DNA from: a virus
Direction: 5' to 3' (one strand)
DNA: 48,920 nucleotides
IMG/VR virus record: IMGVR_UViG_3300036791_001712
Coordinates: 1 to 48,920 of that record
The notes beneath the pieces are model-generated. The model searched no databases, was not told the origin of the DNA, and was given only the letters and a program-made list of their open reading frames with translations. A program made the translations under genes and the position numbers. Below are positions 36,633 to 46,149 of the stretch, in pieces; the first letter of the stretch is position 1, and the number at the start of each line of letters is the position of its first letter.

Positions 36633-39146
36633 TTATAGTCTCCTGAGCTTCATGTAGCTAGCGTTGTTGATAGTAGCTGTGCCAGAGGTATTTTTTCTTA
36701 CGCGCGGCGTGATAGTAGTAGTCCCGGAACTGCCGGGATACATAATCCCGGAAAATTTTATTTGAAGGAAGCCAGATACCGTACACCAAAGCGTTGAGTT
36801 GATGTTATTTTGCGAACAGTTGGTGAGAGTTCCGGCCAGATTTGCCGAGGTCGCTCCAGTCCAGTATCCAAATGGTTGCGCGCCAACACCAGGACTGTTT
36901 ATCCCAAAAAACATCCCACCAGTGTCACTAGAGCTTGCCAATAGCATTATTTCCGTTTCGTAGTAAACGTTGGCGAGAAGAACGTCTGACACTAGCGGTG
37001 TAATGTCCGTCAGTGCTTGAACAGCTGACGTAAAGGCGGCGTTCGCACCAAAAGTATAGTAAACCCATCCATCTAGGTTGGTCGAAGTGACGCTCCATTT
37101 GCTAACTCCGTCACTAGTAAAAGTGACAGCCATAAAAGGCTTATTGAAGTTAACCGCAGTCGCAGTCGGCAAAATTTGCGTCGTAATCGTATCACTTCCA
37201 GCTCTCAAAACCGTGAGTATAATATTCTGAGTAACAGCGCCAACCAGGTCGGTCACGATAATGCTCTGACCAGCAAGCACGGAGTTGGCCGCTGGCAATG
37301 TCCACGTTCTGGCCACCGTGAGCGCAGCGTTGGTAGCTACAACCCTGTCAGTTGGAAGAATCGTGTAAGCAGCGTCTCCAACTTTGGTCATGCTAATGGG
37401 CGCTGCGCTGGCCCAGTTTATCCCGTCACTAGTCATTACGTTTCCGCTTACGCCTGGTAAAGCTATTGCAAACGGCGAGGCATTCCAATTAGTCCCATCG
37501 GAACGGATGTTTGTTCCTGCCGCGCCTATTGCGGGGGTCACTATGTTGGCGCTTCCGTCAAACGCGATCTGATTGATGTTGCGCGGAGTTGTCAGAGTCG
37601 CAGCCGAACCTGCCGTATTCTGATTAAGCGTTGTGATGCCGGGGTTGGGATATGTTCCTGTCAATACTCCTCCTGCTGGGCCACTTGGTGCGCCTGTGGG
37701 AGTTATGCTTATCCAGTTTGTGCCATCGCTTGACAGGACATTGCCGCTTGCGCCGGGGGGCGCATATGTTTCCGTGGACGGTTTGAAGGCTGTTCCGTCA
37801 CTTTTTAGGATAGTTCCAGTAGTTGGGGCCGATACTCCTGTGCGGTAACCGGTGTTCGCGCTTATAATTCCTGCGCCGGGATCAGTCGTGTTATTGACGC
37901 TTAATCCGCCGCTTCCGAAGAGGCGCATCTTAGTAGCTTGGGCGGCGGCATTGGCAGTAAGTGCGAAATCCAGCGCGGCTGTTTTAGTGGCATCGTTTGG
38001 GTCAGTCCACAGAGCGGCCACTCGTCCGGCGTTTGTATCGACCCCGCTACTCGAAAAAGCATTGAGTTGGACAGCTGTTCCAAATCCGGCTACCGGAGTA
38101 GCGGTCGTCTGATGCTCTACGATCAGCCCGAGTGCGACATTGTTAGTGCCAGCGTCCCGGGTACCGACTACAAGTGTCGCGTATTGATTGGGTGTGCCGT
38201 TGTTAACTTCCAATCTGTTTACAGCGTTGCGAGCCAGCCCAATGTCGGAGCCGCCATAAGCCGAGCCAGTGGCTGACCAATAGATTCTTGCAATGTTCGC
38301 AAACTGCATCCCGGTAGCAGTAGAGTTGTTTATGACACAAGCTATGTTGCCACTTGTATCAGGGCCGAATTGCAAAGCGCCCGATGCGTAGGACGCGCCA
38401 GTGCCGTTTAGTATAGCCACGACGCCACTGCTCCCGACAGGTGTGAAGTAAAAACTGTTGGCTGTCCCCTGTAAGCTAAATTGTGTCGCACCGTTGCTGT
38501 TATTGATGGCGAGGTTACCAGTCGAACCGGTTATCGGAATGAATCCGAGCATCCGATTGCCATTGGCATCGTCTAAGCCTGTAGTTATATTGGGCGAAGT
38601 CGCTGAAACGAGCGTGGTGTGTATCGTGCCAGTGCCCGTGCCTGTGACATCGCCCGTTAGGCCAACCGTCGAACTAACCGGCGCGGGAATGACCATCCCA
38701 CGAAAGTTAAAGAAATATCCTTCCGTAGCAGAAGTAGCGATGACCAGCGGCTTGGAGACTGCCCCGATTGCGGGGGGTTCAGTCGCGGTAAGCAGACCAG
38801 CTACTGTATTGCTTAAAAAATAAACAGTTTGGGGAACTAACGAAGCGAACTCCATTGGGCCAATGAAATGGAGATAAAAGATGTCCGGGCCAGCCACAGC
38901 GGAAACAATTCCGGCTACCTCGGCGTTGGCAGGCGTATCGGCCTGGGCCGGGACAAAGATGGTTCCATTAAAGCGAACCACTTGTTCGACACTCAACCCG
39001 TGACCGACCTGTTTAATGATACTGTCCTGGACTACCCCTGGGGGAATGATGAAATCAAGGTATTGATCGCCGCTTTCGACTGATGTTGTCGTGTCGAGAA
39101 ACTGGGCTGGGCTATCGCCTTCTGTGGTAACGACTAATTGAGACAT
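36633..39146 (-). CDS. Tail fibre protein with SDGTNW repeats
   Basis: 837 aa, beta-rich. A repeated unit (P-x-x-G-N-V-[LM]-x-S-D-G-x-N-W) occurs at least four times around residues 435-580, as in many trimeric fibre shafts. The end resembles fibre tip regions (FLQIKFSGIMYPGSSGTTT). It sits directly upstream of the spike and likely provides receptor contact. Confidence 0.72.
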   Translation of the reverse strand: MSQLVVTTEGDSPAQFLDTTTSVESGDQYLDFIIPPGVVQDSIIKQVGHGLSVEQVVRFNGTIFVPAQADTPANAEVAGIVSAVAGPDIFYLHFIGPMEFASLVPQTVYFLSNTVAGLLTATEPPAIGAVSKPLVIATSATEGYFFNFRGMVIPAPVSSTVGLTGDVTGTGTGTIHTTLVSATSPNITTGLDDANGNRMLGFIPITGSTGNLAINNSNGATQFSLQGTANSFYFTPVGSSGVVAILNGTGASYASGALQFGPDTSGNIACVINNSTATGMQFANIARIYWSATGSAYGGSDIGLARNAVNRLEVNNGTPNQYATLVVGTRDAGTNNVALGLIVEHQTTATPVAGFGTAVQLNAFSSSGVDTNAGRVAALWTDPNDATKTAALDFALTANAAAQATKMRLFGSGGLSVNNTTDPGAGIISANTGYRTGVSAPTTGTILKSDGTAFKPSTETYAPPGASGNVLSSDGTNWISITPTGAPSGPAGGVLTGTYPNPGITTLNQNTAGSAATLTTPRNINQIAFDGSANIVTPAIGAAGTNIRSDGTNWNASPFAIALPGVSGNVMTSDGINWASAAPISMTKVGDAAYTILPTDRVVATNAALTVARTWTLPAANSVLAGQSIIVTDLVGAVTQNIILTVLRAGSDTITTQILPTATAVNFNKPFMAVTFTSDGVSKWSVTSTNLDGWVYYTFGANAAFTSAVQALTDITPLVSDVLLANVYYETEIMLLASSSDTGGMFFGINSPGVGAQPFGYWTGATSANLAGTLTNCSQNNINSTLWCTVSGFLQIKFSGIMYPGSSGTTTITPRVRKNTSGTATINNASYMKLRRL

Positions 39147-39152
39147 AAAAAT

Positions 39153-40121
39153 TTACGCTTTGCGGTAACGAAGAATGGAACCGATTTTGACCTTGCTTGT
39201 GCCGCTCACTACTTTTAGATGCTGCAATGAAATAGTAACCGTACCGCTTCCAGTGGTTGTGACCCAGCCGTTGATCTCGACTGTGCCATTCATATCCGGG
39301 CCTGACCCAGGGCCGGTCATCAGGGCTGTGCTGGGAGTATCGATTGCATTGATTGTCTGACTTGAAGCGGTTGCTGTGGCCAGTGTCCCTCGCAAAAGAG
39401 CGTTGCAAGTGCCCGGGGTTCCGGTTCCGGCGCAGTGGATTCCGTATTGGTTCCCATTGATATCGGAGGTGGTCGTACAAAGCAGCGTAGCCCAGATCTG
39501 GTAAAGAGTGCTTGGAAGAAGTGAAACGCTAACCAGACCGGTAATATCTACCAGGATTTGCCCGGTCGTGGTAACATCGGCACCGCTGATTTTGGCAACC
39601 GACCAGTCCCCGGTGTTTGGCGCAGTTGAAATCGCAGTAATGAGTCCCTGGGCGTTATATGTTATTGCCGGTATGAGGAGAGCTGAACCAACGCTCCCGG
39701 CAGTAATGATATTAGGAAGGGACGGAGTGGTGCTTGCGGTTACAACCCCGGTAATAAGTCCCTGGGCGTTATATGTTATGACCGGGGTAAGTGTCGTCGA
39801 ACCGACTGTTCCGGGAGTAATGATATTGGCAAGTGCTGGCGGGACAGCAAAAGAGAGAACTCCGGCGGGAGAAATGCCGGTCACGAAATTATTGGCTACT
39901 CCGGCCTGGGGAACAATGGTTGTCCCAACAACTCCGGCATCGTTTTTATCATGGAAACGCTTGTCGGTAGCGGAGGTATAAGTTGAGGTCGAACCGGTGA
40001 CAGGCGCGACGGGATCAGCCACATTAGTCGAAAGAACTGAGCCAGTCTTAACGGTACCGTCCGGGATCGTGTTAATCTGGGCAACCGGCGGACTGATTAT
40101 GACTCTGATATCATCGGCCAT
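39153..40121 (-). CDS. Fibre-like structural protein with tandem 38-residue repeat
   Basis: 322 aa. Two adjacent copies of a 38-aa unit contain VITYNAQGLIT/AITYNAQGLIT. The C-terminal half (QIWATLLCTTTSDINGNQYG ... GTVTISLQHLKVV) has jelly-roll-like strands as in fibre heads. ATG 40121 is preferred; an in-frame ATG at 40184 would extend it 21 residues over the previous gene's 3' end. Confidence 0.65.
   Translation of the reverse strand: MADDIRVIISPPVAQINTIPDGTVKTGSVLSTNVADPVAPVTGSTSTYTSATDKRFHDKNDAGVVGTTIVPQAGVANNFVTGISPAGVLSFAVPPALANIITPGTVGSTTLTPVITYNAQGLITGVVTASTTPSLPNIITAGSVGSALLIPAITYNAQGLITAISTAPNTGDWSVAKISGADVTTTGQILVDITGLVSVSLLPSTLYQIWATLLCTTTSDINGNQYGIHCAGTGTPGTCNALLRGTLATATASSQTINAIDTPSTALMTGPGSGPDMNGTVEINGWVTTTGSGTVTISLQHLKVVSGTSKVKIGSILRYRKA
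39643..39779. repeat. Tandem coding repeat, 114-bp period
   Basis: The 23-base string AGTCCCTGGGCGTTATATGTTAT occurs at 39643-39665 and again at 39757-39779. The period of 114 bp equals 38 codons, so the fibre-like protein carries a recent in-frame domain duplication. Confidence 0.85.
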
Positions 40122-40125
40122 ATTT

Positions 40126-40494
40126 TCAAAGTGAAGAAGGTTGCTGCATTGACTGGGCTTGTTTAACTGAAACAAAACCGCCAAAGATCGGCTTAGACTG
40201 AATTGGAGGAGCGGTCATGTCATAAGGATATTTTCCTATCGGATAAGTAGCTGTGGTGGCTCCGGTTTGGAGTATCTGGAAAACACCTCCGGTCAGGTTG
40301 ATGGGGTTAATGAAGAAAGTAAAAAGTTGGTTGCCACATGTGATTGTTGCCCCGGTCAGATCGATCGGGGTTCCATCGCTGTTGGCCAAGGAAATCTGGT
40401 ACGGCCCCCAGGTCAATCCGCGATAGATCGTGGGCAAATTAACTGGCTCGACAAAATCCTGAAGACCAATGATCTGGATTGCCTGGGTTGCCAT
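40126..40494 (-). CDS. Small beta-rich virion protein
   Basis: 122 aa: NLPTIYRGLTWGPYQISLAN, then DLTGATITCGNQLFTFF and a PIGKYPYDMTA segment. The pattern (RGxTxxxxxxLxxxDGTPIDLTGATI) is that of small beta-sandwich proteins often encoded near phage fibres. It lies between the capsid gene and the fibre block. Its exact role is unknown; head-tail joining or a fibre base are options. Confidence 0.6.
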   Translation of the reverse strand: MATQAIQIIGLQDFVEPVNLPTIYRGLTWGPYQISLANSDGTPIDLTGATITCGNQLFTFFINPINLTGGVFQILQTGATTATYPIGKYPYDMTAPPIQSKPIFGGFVSVKQAQSMQQPSSL

Positions 40495-40575
40495 GACTTT
40501 GAAACTCGATTCCTCCGCCAGCCCTTTACCTTAAAGGGGAAGTTGAGCTGGCAGAGGTTGCCGAATTCCACGCTT

Positions 40576-41769
40576 CTAGCTATAGCACGACGGATGAGGC
40601 GTGCGCAGCGGCGGGCAGTTAATATGCGCGATCGCGTAGCCCAGGTAGGTGTGACCCGGCTGGCTGGCTGATGCGTACAAGGCATCAAAGAAGCCGAGTT
40701 CACCGCGCGGGTTGCAAGCTTTGTCGGGGATGACAAGAAACTGAAACTCGCCCATGTGACTTGCGTAATCGAACTTGATTGAACCGCCTGGAGCTGTGCT
40801 TGGCCTCTCGTAAAGACAAGTAAAGACGGTCGGGATAAAGACGAAACTGACCTGATAGGCCGCATAAATGTAGGCCGTATTGACAATTCGTTTCCATCCC
40901 TTGGTCGTGGCAACGGGCGCTGAGTAAGGATAAATCCTCGCCCCGGTCGCGTCGAAACGCGGCGGGAACTTTAGCCAGACATGCTTGTAGCCGTTGTAGC
41001 TATAAGGCGTGCCCAGCGTGTTGATGAGTTTATCCGGGTCAGCGTAGCGGAAATCCTGACGCAGATCTGGATCCTGACGGATTAAGTCGCGGCTGGTGAC
41101 AGCGTCGGTAAAGAGGGCAAAGATCGGTTGATCGTTTACTCCTTTGCCGATCGCGCCAGCGGTGGCGACAGCTCCGTCTAAGACCAGTTGCGTATAGACT
41201 TGTTCCAGTGTGCCCTGGAGCAGGCGACTCGTCGGCGGGTTGCCGACAAAATCGTGCAGTGTTCCGGTAAGATCAAAACCAGTCTGTTTCTCAGTGATCT
41301 TATGATCGCACAAGTTGTAGTACTCGTTTTGAAACCGGTTGCTCCAGACCCATTCCGTGGTCGTTTCCAGCTGATCCATGACGTTGCTCAAGACCTGGGC
41401 GATCATAAAATCGTTTTGCAGATCGTTGATGCAGAAATTCTCCGTCTGGAGATTTCTGCGGGACATGGTAAACGGGGTTAGCGTTTGACCGAACTGGAGG
41501 ACTTCAGGAGTGGGCAAACAGTTGTTGTTTGTCGTAGGCACATCGCCGCTCCCTGATGGGGTGGCGGCGACCCATTCTGTTCCGGTCTCCGAGTTTGTAA
41601 GGGTGCGTTCCAGCATCATCGAATTGATGGTGAAACCCATGCCGGTAGGCCACTCGCCTTTTTCGACATAAGCAACCCACGGATCGTTGATGCTGATCCG
41701 GTTATACAGCCTCGGAGATACTTGTCCTGTAAGAGCGTAGAAAGCGTTCTTGATGTTTTCGCAGGCCAT
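40576..41769 (-). CDS. Putative major capsid protein
   Basis: 397 aa, directly after the scaffold gene and preceded by its own promoter and a long structured leader, as suits the most abundant virion protein. The protein is mixed alpha/beta with a long helical segment (FMIAQVLSNVMDQLETTTEW) and late beta strands (YQVSFVFIPTVFTCLYERPS), consistent with an HK97-type fold but not proven. It has several Cys residues. The gene order portal - scaffold - this gene is the main evidence. Confidence 0.68.
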   Translation of the reverse strand: MACENIKNAFYALTGQVSPRLYNRISINDPWVAYVEKGEWPTGMGFTINSMMLERTLTNSETGTEWVAATPSGSGDVPTTNNNCLPTPEVLQFGQTLTPFTMSRRNLQTENFCINDLQNDFMIAQVLSNVMDQLETTTEWVWSNRFQNEYYNLCDHKITEKQTGFDLTGTLHDFVGNPPTSRLLQGTLEQVYTQLVLDGAVATAGAIGKGVNDQPIFALFTDAVTSRDLIRQDPDLRQDFRYADPDKLINTLGTPYSYNGYKHVWLKFPPRFDATGARIYPYSAPVATTKGWKRIVNTAYIYAAYQVSFVFIPTVFTCLYERPSTAPGGSIKFDYASHMGEFQFLVIPDKACNPRGELGFFDALYASASQPGHTYLGYAIAHINCPPLRTPHPSCYS

Positions 41770-41795
41770 CTTAGAAGGTTAATCCTTTCTTTTTT

Positions 41796-41912
41796 TCTCA
41801 AACAGTTGCAGTGGCTTAATGAAGGTTCCTCGCTCCATGCAGGCAGGAGGCATCGAAGCCTTTTTCCCGGTCGGCTGACCTCCGGGCTAACAGCAGCCAC
41901 CAATGTTTGAGA
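41796..41912 (-). promoter_or_regulatory. Structured 5' leader RNA of the capsid gene
   Basis: On the minus strand, TCTCAAACA (41912-41904) pairs with TGTTTGAGA (41804-41796), and TTG plus GTGGCT further in pair with AGCCAC and CAA. This gives an 18-bp closing stem with bulges of one and two bases. Enclosed are CCCGG/CCGGG (with GGTC/GACC inside), AGGC-UUCGAU-GCCU, and CTCC/GGAG hairpins: a four-way-junction-like fold immediately before an A-rich ribosome-binding segment. Confidence 0.7.
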
Positions 41913-41990
41913 AGCGGGACTATCTTCTCTCTGTCTTTTTACGCCCTAACGCTGGATGAACGCGCTTTTTCTACCACCATCCAAGAAAAC

Positions 41991-42020
41991 GCTTTAGCAC
42001 AGCGCCGCGCAATTTGTCAA
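41991..42020 (-). promoter_or_regulatory. Capsid-gene promoter
   Basis: On the minus strand, a perfect TTGACA (42020-42015) precedes TAAAGC at 18 bp or CTAAAG at 17 bp (41997-41991). The spacer contains GCGC-G-GCGC. Transcription would start near 41984, giving a leader of about 215 nt. Confidence 0.6.
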
Positions 42021-42107
42021 GTGGAAAATTGTACCGCGCCGCCGCCAAACCTTACCACTTAATAAAGCGAACGGCGCGGGCGATGCCACTCAGCATCGAC
42101 AGTTGTT

Positions 42108-43379
42108 TTATCGATTTCTATTCTGCGACCGGTGAAACTCGCGCAGGAAAACATCGACAAAGGGTTTTTTGAGATCGTCCTTCATTTCCGGGGAACCGGA
42201 GGCGATGTTACCGCCGCTTTCGGAGAGGGTTGGTTCGCTTCCGATACGGTCTTTGATGAACTTTTGCAGGTCAGTGACTTTTTTCTGGCTCTTAATAAAA
42301 AGGGATCGATAGGCGTCTGCGGCAGGAGCCAGGAGACAGGCGTAAGCGACCCGGTCAAGATCAGTGTTTTCCAGGAAAAGATTGCGTCCGGCTTCAACCA
42401 GGCGTTCTCCCTGTTTATTCCACCAGTCGCCATTCTGGTCAGTTGTTTTTTGAAACACTTCGACTTTGGCTTCGTCCCGGAGCCGGGTCAGCGCGCGATC
42501 GAACATGCTTTTCATTTCCTCGCGCTGCTGATTGATCTGCTGATATTGGGCTTGGGTTTCGCGTTGCCGGATCCCTTCCAATGTCTTGGGCGCGTTAGCG
42601 ACCGCGACCCGTCGGGCATCTTCAAAGCGGCGGTAGGAACGTAGCGCATCATGGGCTTCCATTTTGGCGCTTTCGGGCATTTCGCTAAAGAGAGTGTCCA
42701 AGGCTTCAAACTGCGCGCGGCCATTAAGACTCATCGCCTTGGCCAGTTCCTGGGGATCGGCTCCGGCGTCCCGCACAATGCGAGCGGCTTCATTCCAGGA
42801 AGCGTAAAGGGGAGCCATGACCTGGTTCTGGAACTCGGGAGAATTTTCTACTCCGACCCGGGAGAGGACTTCCTGCATGTTACGGTTCGCGGTTTCCAGT
42901 TGGGAAAGGCGCTGGGCATCGAGCGGATCGCGGCTGGGGCGTTCCCGCAGATGAGTCAGTTCGGCTTTGGCGGCCTTGTAAGCGTCCCGCAACCCTTTGA
43001 TCCGGCTTTTTCGCTCTTCCTGGGGCAATTCCTCGCTCCATTCGACTTCTACTTCCGGCGGAGCGGGGGAAGTTGTTGGGACTTGACTTGGCTCAAGTTT
43101 AAGTGCTTCTTCAAGAAAAGAAGGAATGGCATGTTCTTCGACTGGGGCAGAAGGTGGGCTTACGCTTTCCTGGGCTTTTTCTACCGGCTGGGGCGCAACT
43201 TGATCGGCTTGTTCTCTCTGTTGCGCTGGCGGCGGGGGCGTTAAAGGACGGGACTTAATTTCCGGTAACACCCGGTCAAACGCTTTCTGGACTTGTTCCA
43301 GGCCCGGGGAAGTATCTCCGGGCGTGCTTGGCTGCTGAATAGTGGGCGTAGGCGGAACAATGGTTGGTTCTGATGGCAT
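42108..43379 (-). CDS. Putative scaffolding protein
   Basis: 423 aa. The first 110 residues are Pro/Gln/Glu-rich and unstructured. The rest is nearly all charged helix (RKSRIKGLRDAYKAAKAELT; RRFEDARRVAVANAPKTLEG; REEMKSMFDRALTRLRDEA), ending in a basic tail (LREFHRSQNRNR). Long acidic helices with a basic C-terminus that docks on capsid protein are hallmarks of scaffolds. It sits between the portal and capsid genes, the standard place. Confidence 0.7.
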   Translation of the reverse strand: MPSEPTIVPPTPTIQQPSTPGDTSPGLEQVQKAFDRVLPEIKSRPLTPPPPAQQREQADQVAPQPVEKAQESVSPPSAPVEEHAIPSFLEEALKLEPSQVPTTSPAPPEVEVEWSEELPQEERKSRIKGLRDAYKAAKAELTHLRERPSRDPLDAQRLSQLETANRNMQEVLSRVGVENSPEFQNQVMAPLYASWNEAARIVRDAGADPQELAKAMSLNGRAQFEALDTLFSEMPESAKMEAHDALRSYRRFEDARRVAVANAPKTLEGIRQRETQAQYQQINQQREEMKSMFDRALTRLRDEAKVEVFQKTTDQNGDWWNKQGERLVEAGRNLFLENTDLDRVAYACLLAPAADAYRSLFIKSQKKVTDLQKFIKDRIGSEPTLSESGGNIASGSPEMKDDLKKPFVDVFLREFHRSQNRNR

Positions 43380-43383
43380 AATA

Positions 43384-43686
43384 TTATGTCGGTACGTTTA
43401 GCGGTTCTTCATAGGTAGGCGGCCCGATCGCTTCAGCGCCGCCGGGGATTGGCACAGCCAAGAGCCGCAGTGTATCAGCATATTTAGAATAACCCCGGGT
43501 AAGACCCAGTTCAATGGAAGCGCGGGTCGGGGAGATGTCATCGTCCCGATCGGCGCGCAGCGCGTAGCGCGCGGGATGGTTTTCTTCCATTACGCGCATA
43601 ACACTCTGGAGAATACCATTGGTAGCCAGTTCCTTGGCCCATTGGGCGGGTAAAAACTTATGCTGCCGGAATTGTTCAATGGTCAC
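43384..43686 (-). CDS. Small hypothetical protein after portal (100 aa)
   Basis: Overlaps the portal gene end by 4 nt (ATGA). Helical N-terminus (IEQFRQHKFLPAQWAKELA), a middle with ARYALRADRDDDISPTRA, and a Pro-rich end. It is a probable minor head or assembly protein by position; no family was recognised. Confidence 0.6.
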   Translation of the reverse strand: MTIEQFRQHKFLPAQWAKELATNGILQSVMRVMEENHPARYALRADRDDDISPTRASIELGLTRGYSKYADTLRLLAVPIPGGAEAIGPPTYEEPLNVPT

Positions 43687-46040
43687 TGGTTTGGCGGTCT
43701 TTGATTTCTTTTAAGAGCGATATCGGTAGCGGCCCGGGCGCTGTCGCGCTGGATTGAGGAAGCGACTTTTTTATCTGAGAGCTGCTCGGAATGGGCTTGT
43801 TTGCGTTCTTTTAAGGCCATATCGCCCTGCATCTTTTGCACTTTCAGGCGCAGATCGCCCTGGACTTTGGCCATTTTGGGGATCAAAGAAGGATCAGGCG
43901 GTGGTTGCTGTCCTTGTGCGGGCGCGCCCTGGGCAGCGCCATTGCCCTGACCTTGCGCTTGCAAGCTTTCGGTAATTTGCTGGTGCAGTTGATCGGTGCG
44001 CTTCCCGAGTTGGTCAAGAGCTTTGCGCGCCATTTTGACTTCGTTTTTCCGGGTGGGATCGCCCTGGAGCATCTGGAGATGTTGATCCATATGCGGCCCG
44101 GCCTGGTTGAGGTGAATCATCTGCATCATGGGAGGTGCGCCCTGTTCCTGGAGATGGGCTGCCGCGTCTTTCATGTGAGTATCAAAATGGATGGAATGGT
44201 TCTGCATGGGTTCCACCAACGCCTTGCCGCCGGGCTGGCGCAGGGCGTTGTTTTCTAAGACCGCCATCGCGGTATGAGCGTTAGGAACGCCTCGCTTCTC
44301 GATAGGGGGAAAGTAGCTATCGACACTGTGCATCCCGACCCCGGGCAAGGAAGAGACCCGCGCACGCAGGGCGTGGTTACGGCTCACCTCGTCCATGTAC
44401 GGGATCATGGTGACAAGTTCCCGGGTCGTGATATCGCGCAACGTTGGGCTGCCGTAGCCCAGGGAGCGGGTGGCGATTACTTTGCGGATATTTTTAGCGC
44501 GCAACACTTCTTCGGGGATCTCGCGCATGATGCAGCGAGTGCGAAATTCGATGGCTTCCCTTCCTCCGGGGATCGACTCGCTCTGGGCAGGATCCAGGAT
44601 CCGGCGCAACGTTTCCCGGTGCCATTTGTCCAGGTTATTGTAATAGCGGTTAGTGGAACCTTTACTGAGGAGCGTCTGCTGTTGGGAAAGGAGCTGGGCC
44701 TGGCCATAAGTGGGTTCGGGCCGAACCGCTTCGCCGGTTGGCTGGCGATAGCTTCCGGTATTGGAAGCCAAAACATTTTGCAGTTCCCGGCGCATGGTCA
44801 TCGCCCCGTCCAGACTTTCCGCGATCCGGGTTTGGACGACTTTGTACCCTGGCGCGACCACGGTGGCTCCGCCGACTAAGGCCAGTTGGGTTTCGTTAAT
44901 CGCGTTGGCATCGGCGGTTTCTAGGGTAATCCCGGAGCCAATGACCGATCCATCCAGCATCTGGCAAAAGGTGCGATTGGAGACATCGCAAAAATCATAG
45001 ATCTTTGGCCCCAGACCTTTGACCGCGTGCCAGGTGCCGTCCGGGCCGGAATCGAAAAAGAATGGATCAAGCACTTGAGCGAAAGAATCAAACTTGTTGC
45101 GGCGGCGAAAAAGGTAACCTGCTTCCTCGGACAGATCAGTAGTAGCTTCCGACTGGTGTCCCAGGGTTTGATCGGTAATGATGTAGTGACTGACTTTGCC
45201 GCCAAATTCTTTGACAAAAAGTGAAGCGACATAGATCCGGTCAGAAGAATGGATCCCGTAAAAGAGATCGCCGGTGCGGATGGCGCGCTGGTACATGTCA
45301 TAATTTTCCGTCCCATAAGTCTGGCGCATCTCGCGCACCGCAACATCGATAATGGCTTGCTCGCACAGTTCCCGGTTCCAGCCTTCGCCGCCTTCTTCCT
45401 TGTAGGAAAGGCGGGAAATAAAACCTTCCAGTTCATCGGCCCGATAGGAATGGAGTATTACGCACAGCTCCAGTTCATCGACATTTGCTTTTGTTTCCTG
45501 AGGCACCAAGACTTTGCGCGCTTTGCACGCCTCGGAATGCCAGCCCAGGTAGTGCGGCCAGAAAAGCGGCCCGACCCCGTTAACGATCATCTGCCACTGA
45601 TGAAGCTGAACTTGCTGGTCTAATCCGCTCCAGTCGGAAAGAGTCTCGGAATATTCTTCGCTGGCGACATCATTCCATTTTTCTACGATATGAGGTTCAA
45701 CTCCTTCCAGCTCAAAAAAGATTGAAGCAAAGCGAGGGACTTCAAAGAAGAGATCGTAATAGGGGGTTTTAGCGGCTTCGACAATACCTTCACTTTCCCG
45801 CAAGTTAAAATTGGCGCGGTGACCTTGCCCAAGATCGGTTAGCTTAGTGGCGTTCCAGGGCGGGTTACCATCCATTAGCCCCTGGATTTTGGTATAGCGC
45901 CACATTCGGGTGTCGTCTTCGTATTTGAGGCGTTCGACTAGTGTTCGGGCATTGGAAGCGTTCCCTATCCGGGAAGAAGGCCGTTCCCGAGTCTCGGGAT
46001 CGAGGCTGGCCAGACGGACGCCATAAGTATCAACTGGCAT
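43683..46040 (-). CDS. Portal protein
   Basis: 785 aa, the size of P22/N4-like portals. The N-terminal half has the LVERLKYEDDTRMWRYTKIQ and DGNPPWNATKLTDLGQGHRA segments often seen in podovirus portals. The centre contains FDSFAQVLDPFFFDSGPDG. The last 170 residues are Gln/Lys/Ala-rich helix (MLQGDPTRKNEVKMARKALD; LRLKVQKMQGDMALKERKQA), fitting the C-terminal barrel. It forms the dodecameric channel through which terminase packages DNA. Position downstream of TerL and upstream of the scaffold supports this. Confidence 0.82.
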   Translation of the reverse strand: MPVDTYGVRLASLDPETRERPSSRIGNASNARTLVERLKYEDDTRMWRYTKIQGLMDGNPPWNATKLTDLGQGHRANFNLRESEGIVEAAKTPYYDLFFEVPRFASIFFELEGVEPHIVEKWNDVASEEYSETLSDWSGLDQQVQLHQWQMIVNGVGPLFWPHYLGWHSEACKARKVLVPQETKANVDELELCVILHSYRADELEGFISRLSYKEEGGEGWNRELCEQAIIDVAVREMRQTYGTENYDMYQRAIRTGDLFYGIHSSDRIYVASLFVKEFGGKVSHYIITDQTLGHQSEATTDLSEEAGYLFRRRNKFDSFAQVLDPFFFDSGPDGTWHAVKGLGPKIYDFCDVSNRTFCQMLDGSVIGSGITLETADANAINETQLALVGGATVVAPGYKVVQTRIAESLDGAMTMRRELQNVLASNTGSYRQPTGEAVRPEPTYGQAQLLSQQQTLLSKGSTNRYYNNLDKWHRETLRRILDPAQSESIPGGREAIEFRTRCIMREIPEEVLRAKNIRKVIATRSLGYGSPTLRDITTRELVTMIPYMDEVSRNHALRARVSSLPGVGMHSVDSYFPPIEKRGVPNAHTAMAVLENNALRQPGGKALVEPMQNHSIHFDTHMKDAAAHLQEQGAPPMMQMIHLNQAGPHMDQHLQMLQGDPTRKNEVKMARKALDQLGKRTDQLHQQITESLQAQGQGNGAAQGAPAQGQQPPPDPSLIPKMAKVQGDLRLKVQKMQGDMALKERKQAHSEQLSDKKVASSIQRDSARAATDIALKRNQRPPNQ

Positions 46041-46049
46041 AAAAGAGCT

Positions 46050-46139
46050 TTACCGGTCGCCTCCCCGGTTAACGCCTAGCGCGCGATCGAGGATGCGACG
46101 ATCGCCGCCCCGAACACCGCGATGACCGTTCTTGCGCAT
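46050..46139 (-). CDS. Tiny basic peptide (29 aa)
   Basis: ATG at 46139 preceded by TAGGGG gives a 29-residue Arg/Gly-rich peptide (MRKNGHRGVRGGDRRILDRA...). It fills the gap between its neighbours in the late operon. A short basic peptide could bind nucleic acid, but coding status is uncertain. Confidence 0.4.
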   Translation of the reverse strand: MRKNGHRGVRGGDRRILDRALGVNRGGDR

Positions 46140-46149
46140 AGAATGGCCC

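Larger units (their letters stand above)
41770..42107 (-). other. Intergenic region between scaffold and capsid genes
   Basis: 338 bases without a supported gene. It holds a small hairpin after the scaffold stop (CGATGC/GCATCG, no U tail), a promoter at 41991-42020, and a long folded leader at 41796-41912. It ends in A-rich sequence with AAAGAAAGGA 13 nt before the capsid ATG. Frames in this interval (for example 41616-41903) have no ribosome site or family resemblance. Confidence 0.7.

Noticed and set aside
39153-40184. Longer start for the fibre-like protein at 40184
   Set aside because: The extra 21 residues overlap the upstream gene and look like its shifted frame; ATG 40121 directly after that gene's stop is simpler.
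41840-41890. CCCGG/CCGGG hairpin near the capsid leader as a terminator
   Set aside because: Toward the capsid gene the stem is followed by A residues, not U; the T run lies on the wrong side.
41616-41903. 95-codon minus-strand frame overlapping the capsid gene start
   Set aside because: Out-of-frame shadow of the capsid gene extended into its folded leader; no ribosome site.
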